From Caenorhabditis remanei (taxonomy: Eukaryota > Nematoda > Chromadorea > Rhabditida > Rhabditidae), in NCBI RefSeq assembly GCF_010183535.1, contig NC_071331.1, positions 19,406,001 to 19,470,000 on the forward strand: a stretch of 64,000 bases of DNA, in the 5' to 3' direction. The notes beneath the pieces were generated by a model that was given only the letters and a program-made list of their open reading frames with translations, was not told the DNA's origin and searched no databases. A program made the position numbers and the translations under genes. How positions within the stretch are numbered: position 1 is the first letter of the stretch; each line of letters starts with the position of its first letter. Below are positions 1 through 10,751 of this stretch, in pieces.

Positions 1-98
1 TTCAGATCAAAAAACCATCAAAAAGAGCATAGAAATTGCTGAAATTCTCACTAAAACTCATGATCCAGGTATTTCATTAAAAACAGATTTCAACTCAC

Positions 99-3000
99 TT
101 TTCGATTATCTCTCAGTTTTCCAACATCCGCCGGAATCTCATCAATATTCGATTGTCGTCTCTGTTGTGTTGATGGTTTATTTCCATTATTGTTTCCGTT
201 CACTTTTTTGTTGCCACCTCTGAAGAAATTTATGGGAAATTTATGAGATTTTGCATTGCGAATTTCAGATTTTTTCAGAGGAAATATGAAATGGCGGAAA
301 AACATCAATTTAACATTGAAACGGTTAATAGAAGTTTTTGAAACGGAAAACTTTTCAATTGATATTTCGAAAGAAAAAATTCAGATTTTTTTTTCACGAA
401 TTTCCTGACTTTTGCATCATAATATGATGTGGAAAATAGTGGTGATACAAAGAGTTAAACGAATACAACTCAACATTTAAACAGTACAACTTTGTAATAA
501 TTGGTTTCAAAAAATTACTGTTTCATTGTGTTCGTTTATTGTTTTTGAAATTAAATTTTCATTCTTTATAAAAAAAGAAAACGAAAATACGGCCAATTGA
601 CTATTTGAAAATTTTTCGAAATTTGTAAATCATTGAAACAGTAAAAAAAATCGGGGGTATTTGAGTTTAGAACTCGGAAGAATAGAACTGCGACAAAATA
701 AAACTGTGAAAATATAGAACTGACTAAAATAGAACTGTTACAAAGTGGAACAGTGGAAGTTAGAACTGCTACAAAATAGAACTCTAGTTCGAATGGAGCG
801 CGTTTGCATTTTTTTTGCATTACTTCAATTTTTCATCGAATAATTGTTCAAATTCTGTCTAACGACTTAACGACAACGACAGAACGACTTTTTTCAATTT
901 GAACAATTATTCGATGAAAAATTGAAGTAATGCAAAAAAAAAATGCAAACGCGCTCCATTCGAACTAGAGTTCTATTTTGTAGCAGTTCTAACTTCCACT
1001 GTTCCACTTTGTAACAGTTCTACTTTTTCCTGTTCTATATTTTCTCAGTTTTATTTTGTCGCAGTTCTATTCTTCCGAGTTCTAAACTCAAATACCTTCT
1101 TTTTGTTCTCGGCCAGGCCCAGCCCGGCCCGGGGTTTAAAATTCAAAAAATTGTTGAATTTTTTTTTTGAATTCTTTCTAAAAATGTCAAATTTTCGACT
1201 ATACTTCAGGGTTCAATTTAAAGCTAGCTATGCATCAAGAAATTGGACTTTTTTGGATGTATTTAAAATCTATAAAAAATTTCAAAAAGCCGAAATTTGA
1301 CAAGTTTGATTAATACAAGAAATGCTCGTGCCGGAGTGATCGAAAGTTCAAAATTTTCTCGTTATAAAAAATCTGAAACAGTAAAATTTCAAAAAGTTTC
1401 AATAAAAATTGTTAGGAACAGAATATTAGCTCGACACGGTTCTCACAACTGCGCTCCACCGAAATGCTGTTGAAAAATGTCTTTTTTCTCTGAGTCTCTC
1501 AATTTCGCACACTATTTTCTTCGGTTTCGGTAGAGCGCGGTTGTAAGCAGCGTGCCGTGGTAACAGGAACAGGATAACTTGGAACAGATAATACGAGGAG
1601 AAACTGTTGCTTCAATAGCTGTGATATAAAACAATGGAACTTGAAACAGTAAAAAAAAACATTTCGAAAAATGTTCCGACCTAGCAAAAAGAGCCCTTCC
1701 CTTGCTCACCTCACAAACAAATGCTCCATTTCATGCATAATTTCCGAATGAGTCGTCGCCACCGCCGTCGTTTTCCTATCATTCCGCGGGAGGGGTAACT
1801 CATCGAAATCGTCTTCATGTCGATGACGTCGAAGATTCTGATGAGACGTCGAGTCGACTGTTGACTCCTCATCTGATGCAGAAGTGTCACCGTCGTCGAA
1901 TTCATCACTGACTTGGGAAAGGGTGGACACTTGGGATATTGGTCTGGAATAAGGGATGGGTTACTGTAGGATTACTGTATGTCTGTGGAGGAAGATATCC
2001 GGATGTCCGTTATGCATGTCTGTGTGTCTGTGAATCCGGATGTCTGTATTCACGAAATTCAGACTTTCAGAGATCGTTTTTTTGGTCATTTTTTAGATTT
2101 CCGTCTACATGTGTGTTCATTTAAAACGCTTAAAATTGCGATTCTTCAAAAATCGAAAAATGTAAAAAATTTTGGCTCAAAAACGCTGAAAAATCTTGAA
2201 TTTTCAGTTAAAAACCGTGGTTTTTTACATTAAAATTTCGAAATTCTTCGGAAATTTTCTGAGAAAACGCGTCAAAGGCACGCCAAACATTTGAAAATAG
2301 CGAAAAATGGATTCTATATGTGTGTTTGTGTCCGGATGTCCACCTAACTTTCAATGTTCAAGCCTGTCTGTATTTCCGAATGTCCGGATGTCTGCGATCT
2401 CAGAAAATACTGAAAATGTGACGTATGTCCGGATGTCCGCGCGTTTTTTTCACGTTTTTCTTCTATTCAAAACTTAAAAAACACAGATTCACGTGAACTG
2501 AAATCGATGACCGTTCCAGTGACCTCTCCTCATTTTTTCTATTCAATTTTTGTCTATTTAAGAATCAATTCAAATCGATAAATCAGTTTAGTAATCGATA
2601 ACAAATCGACAATCGATAAAATGATTCCAAATATGTTACTCTCTAACAAGGTAAGCCCCTCCCCCCTGTCTTCTCTCTTTCAGTTCCCCCTAATTTCAGA
2701 TGTTTGGTTATAAACCTCTCCTGCCGGTGGCTCATTACGAAGTGGAGTTGAAGATGGATAGAAAGGTAAGGGTCCCTACGAACATGGTAGCGCAGAAAAA
2801 CTGGATTTATTTTCAGATTTTCCAGCCGAACCTCACACTACAGTAATCCTCTCTACAGGATGGATTCAATCGAACACAATCAGACCAGTGACCTTTTCTT
2901 TTCTAGAATAAAATGATTTATTTGTATTTTTTGGATGTACAGAATAAAGCCTAGAACGACGACGACGACCACGCAGTTTTCGCTGAAAAAACGCGCCAAA

Positions 3001-6000
3001 GGTGCGCCCGACATCAAATTTTGAAGGAATTTTCGCAGTTTTCGCTGAAAAAACGCGCGAAAGGTGCGCCCGACACCAAAAATTAATTACTCAAAAAGCG
3101 GCGGGAACTCCATTTCTACTATCAGAATCGACTAATTTTTAGTCTAGATGTGTGTTCACTTAAAAACGCTTAAAATTGTGATTTTTCAACTGAAAAATAA
3201 TGCGTCGGAGGCACGCCAGACTACACAAAAATCGGGAAAAGCCCTGAAAAATCAGAATTTTCAGTTAAAAACCGTGGTTTTTCATAAAAACCTCGAAATC
3301 GTTCGAAAACTTTTTGAGAAAACGCGTCAAAGGCACGCCAGACACTTAAAAACGATGAAAAAAGTCACAAAATAGGGGTTTTCGAGCTCAACAATAAAAT
3401 TTTTGACACATATTTCTGGTTCTTACCTCTCAATCTGTCCTCCTCCATTATTAACTCTCGGTACGAATCCCATATTAACCAACTGTCTCGCTCGATCTTT
3501 TACATTTCCATTGCCATTTGAATCAAAGAATCCACCGTTCGAATAGTCCGACGTCGCTGGAGACACCAGAATAGTTGGTGTCGTACAGGAAGAATGGGGC
3601 GGAGCTTCCGGACGGTGGGATGGAACGTCCGGAGTGGAACTTGAGGTGGGTAGCTGGAAAAGAGAAATGGGAGTGAGAAGTTGAGAAAATTATTATAATT
3701 CAACTGGGCTCCACCGAATCCCCCTTGATAAATGTCTCTTTTTCTCTGAGTCTTTCAATTTCACACACTATTTTCTTTGGTTTCGGTAAAGCGCGGTTGT
3801 AAGAAGCGTGCCGTTCTAATACAATTGATTCCGATTATCCTGACTCTGATGTTTGACGCCTAAAGTTTTTACAATTTTTGGTGGAAAATTTCCCATGGAA
3901 ATCAACAATAATATTAGATGACATCATTTCTTGCCCTTTGGGATGACTAACAGACAAAATCCCGAGGGAGAAACGGTTGTAAACAAGGTCAGATTGGACT
4001 GGAAAAGTGCAGATGGCACTATGGGGTTCCGGGTTTTTGGAAATTTACAGATGCACTTGTCGATATAAATAAACTGCATTGTGTGCAAAAATTTGAACTA
4101 AACTGAAATAACTGATAGGAGTTAGGACTGTGAGAAGAAATGTTCGAATGACACACTGCTTATAACCGCGGTCTACCAAAACCCAAGAAAATTGTGTGCG
4201 AAATTGAGAGTCTCAGAGAAAAAGAGACATTTTCAAGCGGGTTTCGGTGGAGCGCAGTTGTATGAACTGTGTTGAGCTAATAGCTTTTTAGTGTTTGGCA
4301 CTACACCACAGGGATGCAAAACGCAAGGTCACGTAAACGCGCTCCGTCTCACAGCGGTTGGCACGGTGCCAAAAACGGACTTGGCTGAGTGCCAAGTTCA
4401 AGTTTAGCGTGTGTTTATCGTATCTTTCAATGAAAAGCGCGACGCACACGCATCGCGACTCGGTCGGTAAATTCAAAACTTTTCGTTGAGGACCTTACGC
4501 CTCGCACCCCTGTGCTACACTATACAACATCTTCCTGTGAACTTAATTTGGTTAAAAATTAACATTTTCCCAACAAAAATTATCACTTTTTCCGAAAAAA
4601 AGTGGTTTTTTTCTAAAAAAAAATCTACTGTTTCATCAGAAATTTCAGAAATTTCTAGAAATGCATATAACTAGTTTTCTTTTTGTTTGAACTGTACATC
4701 CCTTTCAGATCCATAGATAACAAAAACAGTAAAAACTAGACCTGAATTCTAAAAAAAAAGTGATTTTAGCAAAAAAAAAATTACAGTTTCAACGAATTAT
4801 TTTCAGTTTCTTCACAAAAATTGTTATATTGACTTAATTCCAAAAAAATTAGATTATGAGTTTTATAAACAATTAAACTTCTAAATGTTCTGTTGATCGA
4901 ATCATGACTTTTTTTCCGTTTCCTGATAAAAAAGGCAGAAATCGACAAACTAGGGATGACTCTTTATTAGAGGGGCCCTTCTAGTCTCCTCTGAAAAACA
5001 GCGATTCAGAAAAAATACAGTTTCAAAAAGAGATCTTAAAATTCTCAATTTCCACATTTTCAATACGACGCCCAATAGGTTTGTTTTCAATCCCGTTTAT
5101 CCATAACTAACCTCAAAATTCATATCTTTTATGCAGCAAGTGTGACCAAGTTTCTAAAATTGAAAAAAGTCGAAAAAAGTTTGTATAATATGAAAATGAA
5201 GGAGGGGGAGGTCGAGAAAAGGAGGGCCAAAAAGGCAAGCACTTATTGTCGGATTATCGTCCCTTCCGTGTGTGTGTTTTGTGACCAGAGGGAGACAGAT
5301 TTGGAGGGAGAGAAAGAATATTATTTCAAATGGGACACAGAATGGAATATAAAATAGAAAAGGAAGTGAAATTTTTGGAAGGGTAGAGAGGAAGGGAAGG
5401 ACATCCGGATACACAAATGGGGGAGAGCGTCATCTAGAATGCAGGACATCTGGACTCCTAGACACACAGTTCTCAAAACTGCGCTCCACCGAAATGCCCT
5501 TGAAAAATGTCTCGTTTTCTCTTAGTCTCTCAATTTAGAACACTATTTTCATTGGTTTCGGTAGAGCGCTGTTGTAAGAAACGTGCCGTGCTAATGAACA
5601 GTGTTCTGATGTTCTTATCCAGAGTTGCAAAACATGAAGTGTTGTTAATGCTACAAAATTGCTCAAAATATTTATAAATATTTTGAAACAGTAAAAAAGA
5701 TAGATGACACTATGTTGCGAATTGCCTTAATGAGGAAATTGATCACAGGAGTGGACATCTGGACAACCGGAATTTCGGATGAATAGAAATAAATATACAG
5801 AAGTGAAGAGTCAACAGAAAACGTGTAGAACCTTGCTGAAGTCTAATTTGTTTTAATGAGAAATCTTTGAAACAGTTAAAAAATTTAGAAAATTAGTCAA
5901 AATCATTCTTCTTGATGCACCGGAAATCTCCGGACATCCAGATACACAGACAAGCAAAAAGAAGAGAAAGTGCAACACCTGGCTACAGAAAAATTCTATT

Positions 6001-9000
6001 TGAAATTTTGCTGAAACAGTAAAGAGAAAAATCCCAGAAACAGAGAGACCTTGATCATTCAAGGCTATTAGCCCGACACGCTTCTTACAACCGCGCTCTA
6101 CCGAAACTGAAGAAAATAGTGGGCGAAATTGAGAGACTCAGAGAAAAATAGACATTTTTCAAGGACGTTTCGGTGGAGCGCAGTTGTAAGAACTGTGCCG
6201 AGTTAATCGTTTTATTGAAATACGGACATCCGAACAAAACCTACAGACAGACAGACTTTACCACTTCTATATACTTCACTGAAATCTATAGATTTGAGTC
6301 ACATCATATGACGTTTTATCGAACCCTTTATAACAACTTTAAAAAAAGGAAACTAGTGAAACAGAGAAAATTTCAGATTTCCATATGAAAAAATGAAATA
6401 AAAAAGGGATTCAAGAGAGTAATAGAGACACGAGAGAAGCAGAGAAAGAAGTATAACTAGTCAGACATAAAGTGTCCATGAACTTGTTCTATTCTTCTCT
6501 TTTTTTGCCTCGGTTTTACAATCGGAACAATTTTCTCTTCTCTTTCTTTTTCCGAAAAGGGGCGATTTTCAAGTGTTTGAAATTTGGACAGAGAGGTAGA
6601 GCTAATGATCGAGGCGGAGATTATTTGCACATCTGCACTATTAAAATGGGGGGAAATGTATTGGAAATTGAAAAATATGGCAGAAAAATATTTGGAAAAA
6701 GTTTGAGGAGGAGTGAAAAATATTTCTGTTTTTGATTTTTTTTTAACTACGGCCGGTACGCTTCTTGTAACCGCGCTCTATCGAAACAGAAGAAGGGAAA
6801 TTGAGAGACTCTGAGAAAAAGAGACATTTTTCAAGGGGGATTTCGGTGGGGCGCAGTTGTAAGAACTGTGATGAGTTAATAGGAAACTGTGAAAAAAAGA
6901 CCGACTGAAATTGAAGAAATTTGTGAAAAAATATATTGATTTCCTGTTTTTTAATAGAAAAAACTATATTTTTAGACTGGAAATGTGGGGTCAAAGAGAT
7001 CTAGATTTCACAGGATGAGTATTATGCCCGAGCAGTGATTTTTGAAAGTTTTACTGAAAAAATCGCCGAAATTCCAGATTTTAACCGGAATATGTATCAA
7101 AGTCAGATCGAACCGATAAAAATTGACAAATGTGAAATTCTACACATTTTTAACCAGTTTTATCTGGAAAAACTGAAATTTTTGTCTGAAACTGGAGCGA
7201 AAGAGAAACTGAACAGTTTTAATTGAAAAGAAAGAACGAAAGAATACGTAAACTATGAAAAACTCCTTAGTTTCTTCGTCAATTTACAGAAAAACTGGAA
7301 TTTTCGATGTCCGAAGAGAAAAATGAGTTTCAAATGGGTTTTTTCGCGAAAAGTTAGGATATTAAAAACATAATTTTTCTTTAGTTTTGACAAATTGCTG
7401 AAACAGCATAAAAATTTGGAAACACCGTTTTGAAATTATCCACTTTTAGATATTTTAATGAGTTTTTAGTGCGTAATTGACGTTTTTTGAAGACTATTAT
7501 TCACTTTTTAATCCCAAAACTCACCAATCCGTTCAAAAACAGCGGTTTCGGTGCGACTTTCGGTTTCGGACCCAAACTTCTTCGCAGTGAATTCGAATTT
7601 ATTTCCGTCGGCGGAGGGTCTTCTGGATACTCTTCCGGTCGTTTCAGTGTTTCTTCTTCTTCTTCTGCTTCAGTTCTTGGTAGAGGAGATGACTGGGTTG
7701 ATGGTTTACGGTGTGGTGGTGGTGGGGGAGCACGACGCGGCGCTGGAAATTGAGATTTTAGAAAAAACGGTATTATTTGATGTTAAAAACGAGTCAGTTT
7801 TTTTTTGTCTTTTTCCCATTTTTCTATTAGCTCGGCACGTTTCTCACAACTGCGCTCCACCGAAATGCCATTGAAAAATGTGTATTTTTCTCTGAGTCTC
7901 TCAATTTCGCACACTATTTTCTTCGATTTCTCTAGAGCGCGGTTGCAAGAAGCGTGTCGTGGTAATATGTTTCTTTGTTTGTTCTTTTTAAAATTTCACT
8001 GTATTAGTCACCTCTCCCTTGCCTTCCGCAGACTTTTGAAGGTCATCTCCTCTTTTTTCAAAATTTGCATATCCTGATTCCCTTCCCCTCCCATCATAAT
8101 TATCTTCTCAAATGATCAGTTTCGCAAAAAAATGAAAAACTAAAAGTTCAATTTCTTCTCTCTCCCACTAATTTACACACAACAAAAAGTGAGTCATGAT
8201 TGACTCCCATAGATTAAACACTGAGAGAACAGACACTCTGACACATACACTCGTCGGAAAACAGTAGGAAGAATTTGGGGGGTTTCGAAAGATTTTTTGG
8301 GAGAAAATTTGTGAAAATTGGTAAAAAGTTGGAAATTTCAAATTTCCAGCTTTTCAGATGATTTTTTCAATAAACTTTCACAATTCTAGGTATATTTTAT
8401 ATGATTTTTATGATTATCAACATTATTTACTTTCATTATGCTTAAAAACCCCAGAAAACCCTCGAAAAACTAACCAGAAATCCGATTTTTGAGCATTTTC
8501 GGCTGAAAGTTCAGTGGAGCGCGTTTGCAAAATTACAGTATTTTAGGAAAAATTTGACTTTTTCCGGGAGTAAAATTAGATTTTTGGGTGTAAATTGCAG
8601 AGTTTTACGTGAATATTAATGATTTCTTGCAGAAAAGGAGCTTTAGCACATAAAAAACAAGTTTTCGATTCAAAATTCAGTGAAAAATTCGAAAAAAAAA
8701 CAGAAATTTTAGCGAGGCAATTCGATTTTTGGATTTTCAAGTGAGAGTGGTTTAAACTCTGATTTTTACATTTTCTTTCATTAGAAATTAATTAATTCTC
8801 AGCAATTACCCAATTAAGGTTTCATTTTCTTTGCCTTTTCCTTTCTGATCCAGCCGAAAACTTCCAATTATTCCCTTCTTTTCTTATCATAAATTATCTA
8901 ATTTTCTCAGCAGGGGGTCATTTACATTTGACCTTCTTTCTCTCCTTTTTCTCCCAATTTTCTCACATTTCTCGTGGAATTTAATAGGGGGCGAAAGGCG

Positions 9001-9827
9001 ACAAAAGAGTAAGTCAAGTGGCACTTTTGAGTAAACAGTAAGACGGCTTTTAGCAGCTTTTTTGATAGAAAAATCGGGAAAAGTCACGCTTGTTTTTTTT
9101 CTATATGTGATGATAAGCTGGAATTATTTTTTCAGATTTTTTTCAGGTGGAACTGCAATATTTACAGCCAAAAAAGGGAGAAAACGAACAAAAAAATACA
9201 CATCTTAAGTAAACAAACAAGGTGGTTTTGGCAGGGGGAAAATTGATGGGAATAGCTGGAAATTGGGTGAAAATGTGCAACAAATTTGAAAAGAATTACT
9301 CAAAAATGGGTGAAAATTGTTATTTTCAGCTCTAAAATTGTTATTTTCACCGTTTTTAACGGGAAAAACTGATTCATTGTGATTTCTGCGCTGAAATTAG
9401 TAAAACTGCAGAATTTCAGTGGCCAAAACCTCATAATTTTTTTTAGCCGAAAAATTCGAAAAACCCATTTTTTATGTTTTTTCCTTCAAAAAATACTTTC
9501 TTCACTGCCAAAACCCTCTTCTTTCTATTTTCCAGGTTTTCCATTGTTTCCCCAACCCAATTGTTTGCCAAAACATTTCGTAACTTTTGTGCCCAACTCA
9601 AATCACAATGTCACCTGATAACAAATGAAACTTTTAAAGCTATTTTCGATCAATTTTTCCAGAAATTTCCAGATTTTTCCAGACTTACAAGGTGGCGGTG
9701 GCTTTCGAAACCGATTATCATCACCGTCGAGCTTATTTTGAAACTCGGCGAGCATTTCCTTGACGGACTTCGCCGGCGACGGAGAGGAATCGGACTCTTT
9801 TCGATGGTGGCTCATGTCATATTTCAT
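99..9827 (-). CDS. Proline-rich/acidic low-complexity protein, multi-exon, 3' end uncertain
   Basis: Five exons reconstructed on the minus strand: 9827-9689, 7742-7525, 3653-3427, 1943-1710 and 219-99. Every junction has a consensus donor and acceptor, and the phases agree, giving 313 codons without a stop. The start is ATG at 9827, five bases after a TTTCAG acceptor at 9833-9838, which looks like an SL1 trans-splice site. The protein begins MKYDMSHHRKESD and has a helical stretch (KSVKEMLAEFQNKL). It then runs into proline-rich sequence (RKPPPPSPRRAPPPPPHRKP), a poly-Glu run, KPKVAPKPLF (an SH3-ligand-like core), GFVPRVNNGGGQIE and an acidic Ser/Asp region. After 219-99 a possible last exon (41 down to about 23) would add six residues and a stop; otherwise the gene runs off the left edge. 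I do not recognise the family. It looks like the N-terminus of a cytoskeletal scaffold or Rho-GEF-type protein, but no catalytic domain is visible here. Confidence 0.7.
656..1096. repeat. 440-bp foldback (long inverted repeat)
   Basis: The left arm from 656 (GGTATTTGAGTTTAGAACTC) is the reverse complement of the right arm ending at 1096. The arms are about 200 bp with a short loop around 855-885 (repeated ACGACTTAACGACAACGAC). The arms repeat the word TAGAACTG many times. A non-autonomous DNA transposon or similar hairpin is likely. The ORFs in it are palindrome artefacts. Confidence 0.8.
1105..1230. repeat. Truncated GGCCCGG-type hairpin element
   Basis: Begins with CCAGGCCCAGCCCGGCCCGG and is followed by the same AT-rich interior type as the complete hairpin at 62,508-62,886. 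Only one arm is present, directly abutting the foldback at 656-1096. Confidence 0.55.
1424..1563 (-). mobile_element. ~140-bp palindromic MITE, copy 1
   Basis: The family is an imperfect palindrome of about 140 bp. One arm reads ACAACCGCGCTCTACCGAAACC and the other ACAACTGCGCTCCACCGAAAT (each read inward). The centre is GAGAGACTCAGAGAAAAAGAGAC, and the ends are TATTAGC and GCTAATA, consistent with TA targeting. Strand '+' means the CTCTACC arm comes first. This copy is complete, with the CTCCACC arm first. Confidence 0.85.
1975..2445. repeat. TCCGGATGTC degenerate tandem repeats
   Basis: The words TCCGGATGTC, GATGTCCG and TGTCTGTG recur at about 1993-2070 and 2330-2440, within the intron of the minus-strand gene. 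Related single words occur near 5403, 5446, 5755, 5930 and 6226. No coding potential. Confidence 0.55.
2105..2310 (+). repeat. Dispersed direct repeat, unit 1 (pairs with 3146-3370)
   Basis: About 200 bp of diverged similarity to 3146-3370. Shared stretches include TGTGTGTTCA, AAAACGCTTAAAATTG, CAGTTAAAAACCGTGGTTTT and GAGAAAACGCGTCAAAGGCA. Both copies are intronic. Confidence 0.7.
2621..2846 (+). CDS. Small 41-aa protein, nested in an intron of the opposite-strand gene
   Basis: Three short exons, 2621-2650, 2700-2765 and 2817-2846 (stop TAA), give a 41-aa product starting MIPNMLLSNKMFGYKPLLPV and ending KIFQPNLTLQ. The ATG has a good Caenorhabditis context (GATAAAATG). Both introns are about 50 nt, with GTAAG donors and TTTCAG acceptors, and both fall between codons. 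A poly(A) signal AATAAA lies at 2907-2912, 60 bases after the stop. The gene sits inside intron 1944-3426 of the minus-strand gene. I do not recognise the product; no strong signal peptide or membrane span. Splice sites, Kozak context and poly(A) signal together make a real gene more likely than chance. Confidence 0.55.
2971..3083 (+). repeat. Short tandem duplication
   Basis: Two units of about 55 bp, each containing GCAGTTTTCGCTGAAAAAAC followed by GCGC(C/G)AAAGGTGCGCCCGACA, at 2971-3020 and 3034-3083. Confidence 0.75.
3146..3370 (+). repeat. Dispersed direct repeat, unit 2
   Basis: Partner of 2105-2310. The ORF through it is not supported as coding. It lies in the intron between exons 3427-3653 and 1710-1943, downstream of the nested small gene. 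Confidence 0.65.
3704..3822 (-). mobile_element. ~140-bp palindromic MITE, copy 2 (left end lost)
   Basis: The CTCCACC arm starts directly at GGGCTCCACCGAATCCCCCT without its outer ~20 bases. The right arm is intact to GCGTGCCGTTCTAATA. Confidence 0.8.
4148..4283 (+). mobile_element. ~140-bp palindromic MITE, copy 3
   Basis: A diverged left end (GACACACTGCTTATAACCGC) and an intact right end (GTGTTGAGCTAATAG). It lies about 20 bp from the CACAGGGG element at 4307. Confidence 0.8.
4307..4514 (+). mobile_element. CACAGGGGTGC-ended MITE with 6-bp target duplication, copy 1
   Basis: 208 bp, ends CACAGGGATGC and GCACCCCTGTG, flanked on both sides by CTACAC (4301-4306, 4515-4520). The same element occurs in the opposite orientation at 38,646-38,852. 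The TIR resembles hAT ends, but the visible duplication is 6 bp rather than 8. Confidence 0.8.
4521..5460. other. Intronic AT-rich stretch without recognised genes
   Basis: Lies in the 3654-7524 intron of the minus-strand gene. It holds one exact CTGTTTCA core (4628), several near matches (ACAGTTTCA), a GAGGGA-rich purine tract near 5200-5410, and no supported exon. Confidence 0.6.
5463..5595 (-). mobile_element. ~140-bp palindromic MITE, copy 4
   Basis: CTCCACC arm first, full palindrome, right end GCCGTGCTAAT. Preceded by ACATCTGGACTCC words of the GGATGTCC repeat type. Confidence 0.85.
6066..6207 (+). mobile_element. ~140-bp palindromic MITE, copy 5
   Basis: Complete copy from CTATTAGCCCGACACGC to GTGCCGAGTTAAT, CTCTACC arm first. 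Confidence 0.87.
6753..6882 (+). mobile_element. ~140-bp palindromic MITE, copy 6
   Basis: CTCTATC arm first, with a small internal deletion (the AAATTGTGTGCG segment is lost). Right end GTGATGAGTTAATAG. Confidence 0.82.
7824..7966 (-). mobile_element. ~140-bp palindromic MITE, copy 7
   Basis: Complete, CTATTAGCTCGGCACG to GTGTCGTGGTAAT, in the intron just upstream (minus sense) of exon 7742-7525. Confidence 0.85.
7967..9688. other. Intron of the minus-strand gene, no internal feature seen
   Basis: AT-rich sequence between exons 9827-9689 and 7742-7525. It contains CAGTGGAGCGCGTTTGC near 8510 (a common Caenorhabditis repeat word) and poly-T tracts. I see no exon, foldback or Ruby core. Confidence 0.5.
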
Positions 9828-9832
9828 ACAGT

Positions 9833-10751
9833 CTGAAACTGTGGAGCTACCTGATTGATTAGTAGAGAAAAACGGAGAAAATGAGGCGTCTTGTGAAATA
9901 AAAATTAGTAATGAACGGTGACTTGTGTCTGGGAGAAAATGGGCGACAAAAAGACCACCGCAAGCCAACAGAAGAAGAAGAACAGGTCGGGACGAGTGTG
10001 TGGAGACGCAGACAATCAAAGGGAAGTGAGTCAGCAGGCCAGATGAAGAAGAAGACAAATACACACAAACATCATAACGGAAAATAGCAAGAAGATATGT
10101 CTGGAAAACAATTGATATATCTGGAACAATTCTATTAAAAGAGAAACGCTGAAAAAATCTGAAAAAACTGCAAAAAAAGTTTATTTGATAAGAAAAAACA
10201 TGAATAATATAATTTTACAAAACATCTGCTAGCCAAAATCATTCAGATCCTAGCAAACTATTTCCAATTCCCCACATCTTCACCCCTTTGGGATCCGGAA
10301 GAAGTTTCCGACACCGACAAGTGCCACTTGACGGCGATTTTATAGAATTTATACATTTTCCCCTTCTTTGTGATATTTTTTAAGTTTCAAATCCGCAAAA
10401 TCCGCAAAATTTTCTTCTAATTCTCTTTTGAAACATCAAAAAACATGGAAAACCAAAGAATTCCGCCAGAAATAAAAATATTTTTTAAAGGCGCACGCAG
10501 TTTTCGCGTCGACGGGTCTCGCCGCGATCGTCGTTTCTCAGTGAAATTTGAATGACAAAAACGCGCGAGCGCCTTTTTTTCGATTGTTTTTCGTCGATTT
10601 CGGCTGAAAAATTGCAGATTTCTCCCATTTTATTCATTTTTCACTCACAAATTATATAATTTATCGATTTTAATCACTTTTCACCCCCACTCACCCCCAT
10701 TTTACTCCTAAATCTATTGTTAACCCCCCGCCAAACGCGCTACCATTAAAA
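9833..10751. promoter_or_regulatory. Divergent intergenic promoter region
   Basis: About 920 bp separate the minus-strand gene start (9827) from the mes-6 ATG (10752), so the genes are transcribed head to head. Notable words are AAAGGCGCACGCAGTTTTCG and GGGTCTCGCCGCGATCG at about 10488-10532; similar words occur at 18,182-18,232 upstream of a coiled-coil gene and inside the MITE at 17,207. The ORFs at 9855-10068 are not supported as coding. Confidence 0.55.

Larger units (their letters stand above)
518..7406. promoter_or_regulatory. Scattered Ruby-motif (21U-RNA promoter) cores, left group
   Basis: Exact cores: plus strand (CTGTTTCA) at 518 and 4628; minus strand (TGAAACAG) at 634, 1374, 1642, 5684, 5868, 6012, 6357 and 7399. 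All lie in introns or flanks of the minus-strand gene. CTGTTTCA is the established core of the motif upstream of type I piRNA (21U-RNA) genes in Caenorhabditis, bound by the SNPC-4/PRDE-1/TOFU complex. Transcription starts at the T of a YRNT about 40 nt downstream. For the minus core at 5684-5691 a candidate start is position 5647 (reads CATT on the minus strand). The group is sparse compared with the region beyond 24 kb, so some may be decayed. Confidence 0.6.

Noticed and set aside
99..9827. Naming the proline-rich gene (for example an FGD/EXC-5-type exchange factor)
   Set aside because: Only low-complexity N-terminal sequence is in the window; no DH, PH or FYVE domain is visible to support it.
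9855..10068. Upstream extension of the minus-strand gene (ORF to 10,064)
   Set aside because: A TTTCAG acceptor just before the ATG at 9827 makes trans-splicing there more likely; the upstream peptide is low-complexity.
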